Translations under genes and position numbers: made by a program | Shown here: positions 34,253-42,564 of the stretch, in pieces | Numbering within the stretch: position 1 is the stretch's first letter | Layout: each line of letters begins with the position of its first letter | The notes under the pieces: model-generated | Database searches by the model: none | What the model saw: only the letters and a program-made list of their open reading frames with translations | Told to the model about the DNA's origin: nothing | NCBI RefSeq assembly: GCF_018417595.1 | Contig: NZ_CP070982.1 | Location: forward strand, 831,501 to 895,500 | Direction of reading: 5' to 3' | DNA: 64,000 nt | Source of the DNA: Pseudomonas entomophila | GTDB lineage: Bacteria; Pseudomonadota; Gammaproteobacteria; Pseudomonadales; Pseudomonadaceae

Positions 34253-34609
34253 CTAGTTGCGACGGTAGGCGCGGGCGGCGTCGCGGTCCTTTTCCTGCTG
34301 CCACTCGCGGTCGCGCTCGTCCCAGTAGCGCTCGCGGTATTCGCGCAGGTCTTCGTTGGACTGCATGGCGTGGCACTGGCGAAAACCATCGTCCCAGCCG
34401 CTTTCGTACTGGCGGTTGTGCAGGTAGCGCGGGACGTCCTTGCGAAAGTCGCCGGCCATCAGCCCGGCGGCCTGGCGACCGCTGCTGCAGCCGTCCTGGA
34501 AGCCGTCGGCGTAGGCGGGGGGGTAGCCTTGATTGACCATCTGATCGTGGGTGGTTTCACAACCGGCCAGCAGCAACGCGACACACAGGCCCAACCAGTA
34601 CCGCGACAT
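34253..34609 (-). CDS. Small lipoprotein of unknown function
   Basis: The protein has 118 residues with a lipoprotein signal (MSRYWLGLCVALLLAGC, lipobox LAGC, Cys17, next residue Glu so outer-membrane sorting is expected). The mature part contains GYPPAYADGFQDGCSSGRQAAG and QYESGWDDGFRQC, two copies of a (Y)xxGxxDGxxxxC-like repeat, then a highly charged helix (REYRERYWDERDREWQQEKDRDAARAYRRN). I do not recognise a family. The ATG at 34609 is preferred over an upstream in-frame ATG (34639) because the signal peptide begins there. It is on the strand of the Lnb-like gene, with about 110 bases between. Confidence 0.88.
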   Translation of the reverse strand: MSRYWLGLCVALLLAGCETTHDQMVNQGYPPAYADGFQDGCSSGRQAAGLMAGDFRKDVPRYLHNRQYESGWDDGFRQCHAMQSNEDLREYRERYWDERDREWQQEKDRDAARAYRRN

Positions 34610-34720
34610 ATCCACAAGACCTTTGACGTGATGGTGCAAAGTCTAGGGGGTGAATTGTTGCCGGGATGTCAAAACGCTGTCGAAGGATCGCGGCGCAGTC
34701 GTGGGGGCGGGCCACGTTGA

Positions 34721-36583
34721 TCAGTATTGGTACCACTTGAGCTCCAGCATCACCTCGTTCTGCGCCGTGGCCAACTGGCTGAACTGCCGCGAAGCGCTCA
34801 ACCTCAGCCCCAGGTCCCGACTGATTTCCCACTGCTGGTTCAGGCTGACGCTACGTCTTACCTCGCCATTGGTGAAGTAGTCGCCCTTGGCCTCCAGGGT
34901 CAGGTTGCCCAGCCCGTTGCGCCACAGCAGCCCACCATTGAACCCGGCCGCCGGCGAGATGAACTCGGCGAAGTCGTTGTGGTGCTCCACCCGTGCCGTC
35001 CCCAAGGCGAAACCAAGCATGTCGTCGGTCAGCTGCCAGGTTCCACCGGCACCGCCATTGACGTGGCTGACCAGCACCTCGTCGCCATGCTTGCCCGGCA
35101 CCCGTTCAAGCCCCCCGGCGACCTGCCACGACCACGGCTTGAGCAGCGCGTTGCGCGGCGTCAGCGAGCGGATGGTGGCCAGGTCCAGGCGCTGCACCTG
35201 CCAGTCGTTGCCCTCGTACTGGCGCAGCTTGAGCTGGAGGATCTCGATCTGTGCGCCGAGCGGGAAACCGTACAGGTTGTCGTTGAGGTCGTGATAGGCC
35301 ATGCGCAGGCCATATTCGGCAAAGGCACGGTCTTCGCGGGTACCCACGCCCAGTTGCCAGGTGCGCGACTGGTGGCCGTCCTCCGGCAGCCCCGGGCGTT
35401 CTATCTGCAGAGGCGGCGGCGGGTTGCGGTTGATCGCCTTGAGCAGCTCGAAACTGCGCGTGGCCTGGCCGGCGTCGCGCTCCTGGCCATTGGCCCGGTA
35501 GCGCTCCAGGCGGTAGGCGGCGTCCTGCACCAGGGCCTGGCGGTCGCGGGGCAGGGCGGTGAACGCGGTGCTCTGTAGATGGCGGGTGTCATTGCTGATG
35601 GCCAGCACCTGCTGTTGTTCCGCGTGCTCAAGTGGTTCGGCGCGGGCCAGCAGCTCGCGTTCGCGTGACGGGCGGTAGCGCACGTCGGTGACCAGCCCGG
35701 ATTGCTTGACCGCCTTGACGGTGTCGGTGGGGATGGCGGTCAGCGGGAACTGCGAGGTCAGGTCCAGGCTCGGGCGCGCCACCTGCAGCAGTTCCAGCAG
35801 GCGGTAGGAGCAGTTCTCGTCGAAGAAGAAGTAGTCGAACTTGATCTGCTTGAGCTCCCACACGTGCTCGACCATGCGCCCGGTCTCTTCCGGGGTCAGG
35901 TCCAGCTGGTACTCCCACAGGTCGCGGTTCTCCAGGCTGCGGTACTCGGAGAGTTTCTCCTGGTAGGGCATCATCGCGAACAGCCCGGGGTAGCCGCCCA
36001 TCAGGCCTTTCCAGGCATAGAGAATGCTGTTGTCGCTGCCCTCGATGTAGGCGCCGAAGTTGATCGCGTAGCTCAGCAGCGTCGTGTCGTCGCGGCGGGT
36101 GTTGGACTGGTCGATGCGCAGCAGCGTGTGGCCGAACATCGACGACGGGCTGTTGAGGTAGGCGGCCGGGAAGATCAGTGCCGCGCTGTGCGGGTCGATG
36201 GACGTGTACCAGGTGTTGAATTCCTGGCAGTCCGGGCGTGGCAGGTCGTTCAGCGCCAATTGCTCGCGCAGCCAGCGGGTGCGGGCCGGAAATACGCACT
36301 GGGGGTGCTTGTCGCCGAGGCTTGCCGGGGCGTACAGCGCCGCCACCGTGGCCGCGAGCTCCTGGTCGGGATGATGGGCGCCGTCTTCGGCGAGGAAGAA
36401 GCGCGGGTCATCCACGTAGCTGCGCCAGCCACCGAGCTTGGCGGTTTCGTAATGGCCAAGGGCGATCCAGTAAGGCGTGGCGGCCAGCTGCTGCGTGCGG
36501 GCCGGGTCGAGCTGTGGTGCGGCGTGAAGCGGGGCGCTGACCAGTAGCGCCAGGGATGCGAGGCGTTTGAGCATGTCGGGCAA
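34721..36583 (-). CDS. DUF4105/Lnb-like periplasmic protein with barrel-like C-terminus
   Basis: The protein has 620 residues; a Sec signal peptide starts at Met4 (MLKRLASLALLVSAPLHA). The central domain (about 110-330) is of the DUF4105/Lnb N-terminal type: SSMFGHTLLRID has the conserved His152 and FFFDENCSYRLLELL the conserved Cys258, the pair expected of a thiol acyltransferase/papain-like fold. From about 390 to the end the sequence alternates hydrophobic and polar residues and closes NEVMLELKWYQY, like an outer-membrane barrel beta-signal. Lnb enzymes N-acylate lipoproteins in some bacteria; that role here is inference. It sits 69 bases after the DUF3015 gene on the same strand. Confidence 0.82.
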   Translation of the reverse strand: MPDMLKRLASLALLVSAPLHAAPQLDPARTQQLAATPYWIALGHYETAKLGGWRSYVDDPRFFLAEDGAHHPDQELAATVAALYAPASLGDKHPQCVFPARTRWLREQLALNDLPRPDCQEFNTWYTSIDPHSAALIFPAAYLNSPSSMFGHTLLRIDQSNTRRDDTTLLSYAINFGAYIEGSDNSILYAWKGLMGGYPGLFAMMPYQEKLSEYRSLENRDLWEYQLDLTPEETGRMVEHVWELKQIKFDYFFFDENCSYRLLELLQVARPSLDLTSQFPLTAIPTDTVKAVKQSGLVTDVRYRPSRERELLARAEPLEHAEQQQVLAISNDTRHLQSTAFTALPRDRQALVQDAAYRLERYRANGQERDAGQATRSFELLKAINRNPPPPLQIERPGLPEDGHQSRTWQLGVGTREDRAFAEYGLRMAYHDLNDNLYGFPLGAQIEILQLKLRQYEGNDWQVQRLDLATIRSLTPRNALLKPWSWQVAGGLERVPGKHGDEVLVSHVNGGAGGTWQLTDDMLGFALGTARVEHHNDFAEFISPAAGFNGGLLWRNGLGNLTLEAKGDYFTNGEVRRSVSLNQQWEISRDLGLRLSASRQFSQLATAQNEVMLELKWYQY

Positions 36584-36652
36584 CTACTTCCTGATGATGC
36601 CGAAAGATGAATCGCCAAGCCCGCCCCGGTGCCGGGGCGGGAGGCGCGGGAC

Positions 36653-37141
36653 TCAAGCCTCGGTGGCGTACTTGGCCAGTTGCGGGTCGCGCTTGAGCAC
36701 GGCCAGGGTGTTGCTGTGGACCGCTTGCGCCGTCACGTTGGCACTGCTGAAGATCTGCTGGAAGTGCTCGTGGGTGACGGCGGCGAAGTGCGCGCGGTCT
36801 TCAGGTGCCACGCCCAGGACCACGGCGTAGGTGGTCAGGGCTTCGCCCTGGCCCTTGGCCATGTCCTCGGACAGCTCGTTCATCATGCCGTTCATGGCGA
36901 ACCAGGACTTGCCGCCATAGGTGAGGGAGGCCTTGGTCGAGCAGCCGTTGGTGCCCGAGGTCATGCCGAAGGTTGCGTTGCCGGAGGTGCCGTTGGTGGT
37001 GGAGGCGAGGAAGTGGGCCGGTGTACCGCGCTGGCCCTCGAACAGCATGTTGCCCCAGCCGCAGTTCGGGCCGCCCGGCGCTTCGGCCATGGCGTTGATC
37101 GAGACTGCGGCGAACAGGGTACCCAGAAGAATCCGTTTCAT
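36653..37141 (-). CDS. DUF3015-family exported protein
   Basis: The protein has 162 residues with a signal peptide (MKRILLGTLFAAVSINAMA). The mature protein shows the DUF3015 pattern: GPNCGWGNMLFEGQRGTPAHFLASTTNGTSGNATFGMTSGTNGCS (two conserved Cys, Gly/Thr-rich), then LSEDMAKGQGEALTTYAVVLGV and a C-terminal helix. The function is unknown; the family is frequent in Pseudomonas. It is first in a minus-strand run with the Lnb-like gene and the lipoprotein, so an envelope role is likely. A 255-base gap upstream (37142-37396), shared with the divergent protease gene, shows no clear binding sites. Confidence 0.88.
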   Translation of the reverse strand: MKRILLGTLFAAVSINAMAEAPGGPNCGWGNMLFEGQRGTPAHFLASTTNGTSGNATFGMTSGTNGCSTKASLTYGGKSWFAMNGMMNELSEDMAKGQGEALTTYAVVLGVAPEDRAHFAAVTHEHFQQIFSSANVTAQAVHSNTLAVLKRDPQLAKYATEA

Positions 37142-37396
37142 AGCGTTGTTCTCATTCTCAAGTGGCATACCAATGGTCAGGGTTCTGGCAACGCGGTTGC
37201 CAGGTCGGAAAGGCCCTACAGCCCCCCGCGCAGTTTGGAGTTTAGGCACGATCCAAAGGTTGCGTTGTTTATTGCGAAAAATTGCTTGCGTGACTGGCAT
37301 TGTTGGACTGCGACATAAAGTCTCGCGCAGCCTTGCCGCTGCGCGCTGGCAGCGCCAGAATGCCTGTCATCCGCCCCGCCGAAGTAAGGAAACCCA

Positions 37397-39835
37397 ATGC
37401 CCGATCCTGTCGCCTCGCGCCTGCGTCTCGCGCCCGAAGCCCTGACCCGGCGTTTCTCCGCTGAACAGTTTGCCTTCTCCAACACAGATGATCTGGAGCC
37501 GTTTCGTGGTGTCCTGGGCCAGGAGCGTGCCGTCGAGGCCCTGCAGTTCGGCGTGGCCATGCCGCGCCCGGGTTACAACGTGTATGTGATGGGCGAGCCC
37601 GGCACTGGCCGGTTCTCGTTCGTGAAGCGTTATCTCAAAGCCGAAGGCAAGCGCCAGCACACGCCCGCCGACTGGCTCTACGTGAACAATTTCGAGGAGT
37701 CTCGCGAGCCTCGCGCGCTGGAGTTGCCGGCCGGCAGCGCCAATGCGTTCATCAGCGACATGAACGGGCTGATCGACAACCTGCTGGCGACGTTCCCGGC
37801 GGTGTTCGAGCACCCCTCCTACCAGCAGAAGAAAAGCGCCATCGACCGCGCCTTCAACCAGCGCTACGACCGTGCCCTGGATGTCATCGAGCGCGCCTCG
37901 CTGGAAAAGGACGTGGCCCTGTATCGCGACAGCAGCAACGTCGCCTTCACACCGATGGGCGACGGCAAGGCGCTGGACGAAGCCGAGTTCGCCCAATTGC
38001 CGGAAGAGGTGCGTGAACGCTTCCACGAGGACATCGCCGAGCTCGAGGAGCGCTTGAACGAAGAGTTGTCGAGCCTGCCTCAATGGAAGCGCGAGTCGAA
38101 CAACCAGCTGCGCCAGCTCAATGAAGAGACCATCACCCTGGCCTTGCAGCCGCTGCTGGCGCCGCTGTCGCAGAAATACGCGGAAAACGCCGCGGTCTGC
38201 GCCTACCTGCAGTCCGTCCAGATGAACCTGCTGCGTACCGTGGTCGAGCAACTGGTCGACGACAGCAAGACCGACGCGGTGGCGCGCAAGATGCTCGAGG
38301 AGCAGTACGCCCCCAATCTGGTCGTCGGGCACCCTCACAAGGGCGGAGCGCCGGTGGTGTTCGAACCGCACCCGACCTACGACAACCTGTTCGGGCGGAT
38401 CGAATACAGCACCGACCAGGGCGCGTTGTACACCTCCTATCGCCAGCTGCGCGCGGGGGCCTTGCACCGCGCCAACGGCGGCTTCCTGATTCTCGAAGCC
38501 GAGAAGATGCTCGGTGAGCCGTTCGTCTGGGACGCCCTCAAGCGCGCCCTGCAGTCGCGCAAGCTGAAGATGGAGTCGCCGTTGGGCGAACTGGGGCGGG
38601 TCGCCACGGTCAGCCTCACGCCGCAGATGATCCCGCTCAACGTCAAGCTGGTGATCATCGGTTCGCGTCAGCTGTACTACGCGCTGCAGGATCACGACTC
38701 GGACTTCCAGGAAATGTTCCGGGTGCTGGTCGACTTCGACGAAGACATGCCCATGGTCGACGAGAACCTGGAGCAGTTCGCCCAGCTGTTGCGCACCCGC
38801 ACCAATGAAGAAGGCATGGCGCCGCTGACCAGCGACGCGGTGGCGCGCCTGGCCACCTACAGCGCACGCCTGGCGGAGAACCAGTCGCGGCTTTCGGCGC
38901 GCATCGGCGACCTGTTCCAGCTGGTCAGCGAGGCGGACTTCATCCGCCAGCTGGCCAATGAAAGCATGACCGACGCCGGGCACATCGAGCGGGCGCTCAA
39001 GGCCAAGGCCACGCGCACCGGGCGCGTGTCGCAGCGGGTGCTCGACGATATGCTCGCCGGCATCATCCTGATCGATACCGAAGGCGCGGCTATCGGCAAG
39101 TGCAATGGCCTGACCGTGCTCGAAGTCGGCGACTCGGCGTTCGGCATGCCGGCGCGGATCTCCGCCACCGTCTACCCGGGCGGCAGCGGCATCGTCGACA
39201 TTGAGCGCGAGGTCAACCTGGGGCAGCCGATCCACTCCAAGGGCGTGATGATCCTGACCGGGTACCTGGGCAGCCGCTATGCCCAGGAGTTCCCGCTGGC
39301 GATCTCGGCGAGCATCGCCCTGGAGCAATCGTACGGCTACGTCGACGGTGACAGCGCTTCGCTGGGCGAGGCCTGCACCTTGATCTCGGCGTTGTCGCGC
39401 ACGCCGCTCAAGCAGTGCTTCGCCATCACCGGCTCGATCAACCAGTTCGGTGAGGTGCAGGCAGTGGGGGGGGTGAACGAGAAGATCGAAGGCTTCTTCC
39501 GCCTCTGCGAGGCCCGTGGCCTGACCGGTGAGCAAGGGGTGATCATCCCGCGGGCCAACGTCGCCACGCTGATGCTGGACGAGCGTGTGCTGCAGGCGGT
39601 CGAGGCCGGTCAGTTCCATGTCTACGCCGTAAGCCAGGCCGACGAAGCCCTGAGCCTGCTGGTGGGCGAGGAGGCCGGTGCCCTGGACGACAAGGGCGAG
39701 TTCGCCGAAGGCAGTGTCAACGCGCGGGTGGTGGAGCGCCTGCGGGTGATTGCCGAGATGATCAGCGAGGAAGAGATCAAGGAAGCCGAGAAGGAGCGGC
39801 TGGAGGAGGTCATCGCACAGGCCAAGCCTGCCTGA
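37397..39835 (+). CDS. Lon-related ATP-dependent protease (S16) with altered P-loop
   Basis: The protein has 812 residues. The C-terminal Lon protease domain (about 570-770) carries the Ser-Lys dyad: Ser653 in VDGDSASLGEA and Lys696 in GGVNEKIEGF, 43 residues apart exactly as in E. coli Lon (679/722). The N-terminal part is AAA-like but the Walker A is GEPGTGRFSF (66-75), with Arg and Phe replacing the Lys-Thr. A helical insert (160-290) lies between. It resembles the Pseudomonas PA4576 type, not housekeeping Lon. GGAAACCCA precedes the ATG. It is divergent from the DUF3015 gene. Confidence 0.9.
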   Translation: MPDPVASRLRLAPEALTRRFSAEQFAFSNTDDLEPFRGVLGQERAVEALQFGVAMPRPGYNVYVMGEPGTGRFSFVKRYLKAEGKRQHTPADWLYVNNFEESREPRALELPAGSANAFISDMNGLIDNLLATFPAVFEHPSYQQKKSAIDRAFNQRYDRALDVIERASLEKDVALYRDSSNVAFTPMGDGKALDEAEFAQLPEEVRERFHEDIAELEERLNEELSSLPQWKRESNNQLRQLNEETITLALQPLLAPLSQKYAENAAVCAYLQSVQMNLLRTVVEQLVDDSKTDAVARKMLEEQYAPNLVVGHPHKGGAPVVFEPHPTYDNLFGRIEYSTDQGALYTSYRQLRAGALHRANGGFLILEAEKMLGEPFVWDALKRALQSRKLKMESPLGELGRVATVSLTPQMIPLNVKLVIIGSRQLYYALQDHDSDFQEMFRVLVDFDEDMPMVDENLEQFAQLLRTRTNEEGMAPLTSDAVARLATYSARLAENQSRLSARIGDLFQLVSEADFIRQLANESMTDAGHIERALKAKATRTGRVSQRVLDDMLAGIILIDTEGAAIGKCNGLTVLEVGDSAFGMPARISATVYPGGSGIVDIEREVNLGQPIHSKGVMILTGYLGSRYAQEFPLAISASIALEQSYGYVDGDSASLGEACTLISALSRTPLKQCFAITGSINQFGEVQAVGGVNEKIEGFFRLCEARGLTGEQGVIIPRANVATLMLDERVLQAVEAGQFHVYAVSQADEALSLLVGEEAGALDDKGEFAEGSVNARVVERLRVIAEMISEEEIKEAEKERLEEVIAQAKPA

Positions 39836-39997
39836 GTCAATAAATCGGCGCTGGCGGCCATGTGCTACCGTTCAGCGCCGGTTTTCTAACTTTTCCGCAG
39901 GTCGGCTAAAGTGGAACTTAGGGACAGTATCAGGGTTCAGGATGGAAACAGCCCGATGGTTTCGGGCTGAACAGGGCTTCACAGAGGGGACGCCGCC

Positions 39998-40336
39998 ATG
40001 CGCAACCTCAGCCTCACCCGCCAGTGCCTGGGCCTGGTGACCCGCATCGAATGCTGCATTCGTCCATTGGCCGGCGACAACGGCATGTGGACCTTGCTCT
40101 TCGCCGCCGGCATGGCCGGCGAACAACCCTCGGCGATCAAGGCCCAGGGGCCGTTTCATGGTCCGCTGGTGGCCGAGTCGGTGATGAATGCCATCGTCGA
40201 CAGCCTCACCCTCCATGGTTACCAGGTCGCGCAAGACCCGCAGATCTGGTGCCTGCACCTGCAGGCGCAGCTGCGCAAGATCAACGGCGAGCGCTGCCGG
40301 AATCTGGGGGACTACCAGTTCCACCCGGAAACCTGA
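39998..40336 (+). CDS. Conserved small protein of unknown function
   Basis: The protein has 112 residues, no signal peptide and no membrane segment. There are paired Cys (RIECCIRPL, QIWCLHLQAQL, GERCRNLGDYQF) and a hydrophobic core typical of a small globular alpha/beta protein. I do not recognise the family. GAGGGGACGCC stands before the ATG. Its place between the Lon-related protease and the YqhA-type gene is, as I recall, kept in other pseudomonads (PA4575 region), which supports it being a real gene. A perfect hairpin follows 16 bases after the stop. Confidence 0.8.
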   Translation: MRNLSLTRQCLGLVTRIECCIRPLAGDNGMWTLLFAAGMAGEQPSAIKAQGPFHGPLVAESVMNAIVDSLTLHGYQVAQDPQIWCLHLQAQLRKINGERCRNLGDYQFHPET

Positions 40337-40351
40337 CCACACCGCATTCTT

Positions 40352-40379
40352 TGCAGGAGCCAGCAAGCTGGCTCCTGCA
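40352..40379. terminator. Perfect 13-bp inverted repeat
   Basis: TGCAGGAGCCAGC is followed by AA and the exact complement. There is no T-run, and the arms resemble the GGCTCCTGCA half of local REP elements, so it may be a degenerate REP acting as an mRNA 3' stabiliser rather than an intrinsic terminator. Confidence 0.55.
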
Positions 40380-40475
40380 GGCATATCGCGAAACGACCGC
40401 AGGCTTTTGCTGTCACAGGTGGCTGGCTATACTCGCGCCCGCTTTTCCAGTCACCTCAAGAGTCCCTAACTGTCC

Positions 40476-40964
40476 ATGGAACGTATCCTCGAAAATGCGA
40501 TGTACGCCTCGCGCTGGCTGCTCGCCCCCATCTACTTCGGCCTCTCGCTTGGCCTGCTGGCACTGGCGCTGAAGTTCTTCCAGGAAATCATCCATGTCCT
40601 GCCCAACGTCTTCACCCTGGCCGAGGCAGACCTGGTCCTGGTGATCCTGTCGTTGATCGACATGTCGCTGGTCGGCGGCCTGCTGGTGATGGTGATGATC
40701 TCGGGCTACGAAAACTTCGTTTCGCAGCTGGACATCGACGACAGCAAGGAGAAACTGAGCTGGCTCGGCAAGATGGACTCCTCGTCGCTGAAGATGAAGG
40801 TTGCCGCCTCCATCGTCGCCATCTCCTCGATCCACCTGCTGCGGGTGTTCATGGATGCCCAGAACATCTCCACCGACTACCTGATGTGGTACGTGATCAT
40901 CCACATGACCTTCGTTGTCTCGGCGTTTGTCATGGGTTACCTGGATCGCATTACCAAGCATTGA
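40476..40964 (+). CDS. UPF0114/YqhA-family membrane protein
   Basis: The protein has 162 residues with four predicted membrane segments (about 12-32, 47-75, 105-127 and 134-155). Family signatures are [23 protein letters not shown] and [30 protein letters not shown]. YqhA-like proteins are widespread but of unknown function. The gene order (Lon-like protease, small protein, this gene, FKBP isomerase) matches my memory of P. aeruginosa PA4576-PA4572. The ATG follows AGAGTCCCTAACTGTCC, a poor ribosome site. Confidence 0.92.
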   Translation: MERILENAMYASRWLLAPIYFGLSLGLLALALKFFQEIIHVLPNVFTLAEADLVLVILSLIDMSLVGGLLVMVMISGYENFVSQLDIDDSKEKLSWLGKMDSSSLKMKVAASIVAISSIHLLRVFMDAQNISTDYLMWYVIIHMTFVVSAFVMGYLDRITKH

Positions 40965-40972
40965 TCTCCTGA

Positions 40973-41006
40973 GGCCTCTTCGCGGGTGTACCCGCGAAAA
41001 GGGGCC
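40973..41006. repeat. Single REP-type palindrome
   Basis: TTCGCGGGTGTACCCGCGAA lies within GGCCTC...GGGGCC, directly downstream of the YqhA-type gene. Confidence 0.7.
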
Positions 41007-41090
41007 GAAACAGACAGGCGGGCTTGTGCTTTGCGGTGTTCTGTACAAAAAATGAGCACTCATGCGTGGTTCCCGCAGCGAGGTACGCCC

Positions 41091-41396
41091 ATGAACCTGC
41101 ATCAGCTCAACACAGAGGCCAGGGCCGGCCATGTCGACGAACTCAACCTGATCGCCATCGAAGGCGGTGACTACCTGCTCGAAGCCCGGGTCAAGGGCCG
41201 CGCCCACCCCCTGGACGATACCCGTGGCAAGCGCCTGCGCGTGCACTCGGTCGAAGATGCACGGCAACTCCTGCAATCGCTTCCCCTGCTGTCGATGAAC
41301 CTGGTGCACTGGTCCGTGCAGGACGAGATGTGCGGCTTGGGCACGCATCCGGAAGAAGACCTCAAGGTCCCGATTTCCCAGCGTTCGGCCTGGTAG
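41091..41396 (+). CDS. DUF6482-family protein
   Basis: The protein has 101 residues (MNLHQLNTEARAGHVDELNLIAIEGGDYLLEARV...). It has the family pattern ending LLSMNLVHWSVQDEMCGL and a C-terminal VPISQRSAW. It is predicted cytosolic, function unknown, and largely confined to Pseudomonas. GAGG lies eight bases before ATG 41091; ATG 41052 would add 13 residues (MSTHAWFPQRGTP) and is not excluded. Confidence 0.85.
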   Translation: MNLHQLNTEARAGHVDELNLIAIEGGDYLLEARVKGRAHPLDDTRGKRLRVHSVEDARQLLQSLPLLSMNLVHWSVQDEMCGLGTHPEEDLKVPISQRSAW

Positions 41397-41482
41397 CTGC
41401 TTCACGCCGCGCCAGTGTGCTAGGCTGCTCGCCCTTTTCATCAAGGGCGCGGATGCAGTGCGCCCTTAAGTGGAGCAAGCCC

Positions 41483-42100
41483 ATGTCCGAACTCAACCTG
41501 TCCACCGACGAAACCCGCGTCAGCTACGGCATTGGCCGCCAGCTGGGCGGCCAGCTGCGTGACAACCCGCCACCGGGTGTCAACCTGGAGGCCATCGTGG
41601 CCGGCCTGACCGACGCCTTCAACGGCGCCGACAGCCGAGTCAGTGAAGCCGACCTGTCGGCTGCTTTCAAAGTCATCCGTGAAGTGATGCAAGCCGAAGC
41701 CGCAGCCAAGGCTGAAGCTGCCGCTGCCGTTGGCAAGGAATTCCTGGCCGATAACGCCAAGCGTGAAGGCATCGTCACCCTGGCCTCGGGCCTGCAGTAC
41801 GAAGTGCTGACCGCAGGCGAGGGCGCCAAGCCTTCGCGCGAAGACAACGTGCGTACCCACTACCACGGCACCCTGATCGACGGCACCGTGTTCGACAGCT
41901 CCTACGAGCGTGGCCAGCCGGCTGAATTCCCGGTCGGTGGCGTGATCGCCGGCTGGACCGAAGCCCTGCAACTGATGAACGCCGGTAGCAAATGGCGCCT
42001 GTACGTGCCAAGCGAGCTGGCCTACGGTGCCCAAGGCGTTGGTAGCATTCCGCCGCACAGCGTGCTGGTGTTCGACGTCGAGCTGCTCGACGTTCTGTAA
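41483..42100 (+). CDS. fklB: FKBP-type peptidyl-prolyl cis-trans isomerase FklB
   Basis: The protein has 205 residues like E. coli FkpB22/FklB. The N-terminal dimerisation helices (MSELNLSTDETRVSYGIGRQLGGQL, about 1-105) are followed by the FKBP catalytic domain: VRTHYHGTLIDGTVFDSSYERGQPAEFPVGGVIAGWTEALQLM and LAYGAQGVGSIPPHSVLVFDVELL. There is no signal peptide, so it is cytosolic. GGAG occurs ten bases before the ATG. The start region is well conserved (YGIGRQLG). Confidence 0.95.
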   Translation: MSELNLSTDETRVSYGIGRQLGGQLRDNPPPGVNLEAIVAGLTDAFNGADSRVSEADLSAAFKVIREVMQAEAAAKAEAAAAVGKEFLADNAKREGIVTLASGLQYEVLTAGEGAKPSREDNVRTHYHGTLIDGTVFDSSYERGQPAEFPVGGVIAGWTEALQLMNAGSKWRLYVPSELAYGAQGVGSIPPHSVLVFDVELLDVL

Positions 42101-42105
42101 TGCCC

Positions 42106-42167
42106 GTTCGCCGGCAAGCCGGCTCCTACAGGCAGCGAATGCGTAGGGGCCGGCTTGTCGGCGAAGC
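42106..42167. repeat. REP inverted pair, CCGGCAAGCCGG type
   Basis: Arms TTCGCCGGCAAGCCGGCTCC (plus TACAGG) and GTAGGGGCCGGCTTGTCGGC (plus GAA) pair imperfectly. They separate the convergent fklB and the small gene at 42171-42416. Confidence 0.82.
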
Positions 42168-42170
42168 TTT

Positions 42171-42416
42171 TCAGTTCCAATCCGTTCCCCCCGGGCGCAA
42201 CGCCCGCGCATAGCAGAACAGGAACAGGTTGCGCACCACCTCCTTGAGCACCCCCGGTTCACTTGAGTTCAACCCGCTAAGATCCAGGTCGCCCTGGTCG
42301 CGCAGTTCGTCGAGCGCGTCTTCTTCAAGCACGGCACAGACTTCGCCAGTCTCGCGATGCAGGATGCGCAGGTAGGGGTGGGGGCGGTCGAGCCAGGCGT
42401 CGATCAGATAGGTCAT
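42171..42416 (-). CDS. Small Fur-regulated conserved protein (PA4570-like)
   Basis: The protein has 81 residues (MTYLIDAWLDRPHPYLRILHRETGEVCAVLEEDALDELRDQGDLDL...), acidic and soluble, with no recognised domain. Position and sequence fit P. aeruginosa PA4570, which I recall as strongly induced by iron starvation. A near-perfect Fur box (42443-42461) lies 27-45 bases upstream of the start, covering the likely promoter, so repression by Fe-Fur is well supported. GGAGAA precedes the ATG on the minus strand. The function is unknown. Confidence 0.87.
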   Translation of the reverse strand: MTYLIDAWLDRPHPYLRILHRETGEVCAVLEEDALDELRDQGDLDLSGLNSSEPGVLKEVVRNLFLFCYARALRPGGTDWN

Positions 42417-42442
42417 GGCTATTCTCCTTGGATAGCGGTTCC

Positions 42443-42461
42443 AATGAGAATAATTCTTATT
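42443..42461 (-). promoter_or_regulatory. Fur box
   Basis: AATGAGAATAATTCTTATT is a 19-base palindrome broken at one symmetric pair and the centre. It matches the usual Pseudomonas Fur-box pattern AATGAGAATNATTNTCATT with one mismatch. Confidence 0.85.
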
Positions 42462-42564
42462 ACCAAAATAGCAAGAGACTATTGGAAGATTTCTGCCCAA
42501 TGGTGCGCACGATCCCGTTGCGGGATCTGTCAGGGCCGCCCGGCGGGCAGCCCTGAAGAATGTG

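Noticed and set aside
37290..37396. Heat-shock (sigma-32) promoter for the Lon-related protease
   Set aside because: A CTTGCG and a CGACAT occur, but the spacing is several bases too long and the -10 match is poor.
37397..39835. Naming the Lon-related protease AsrA
   Set aside because: AsrA (PA0779) lies in a different neighbourhood; gene order here fits the PA4576 type, so no symbol was assigned.
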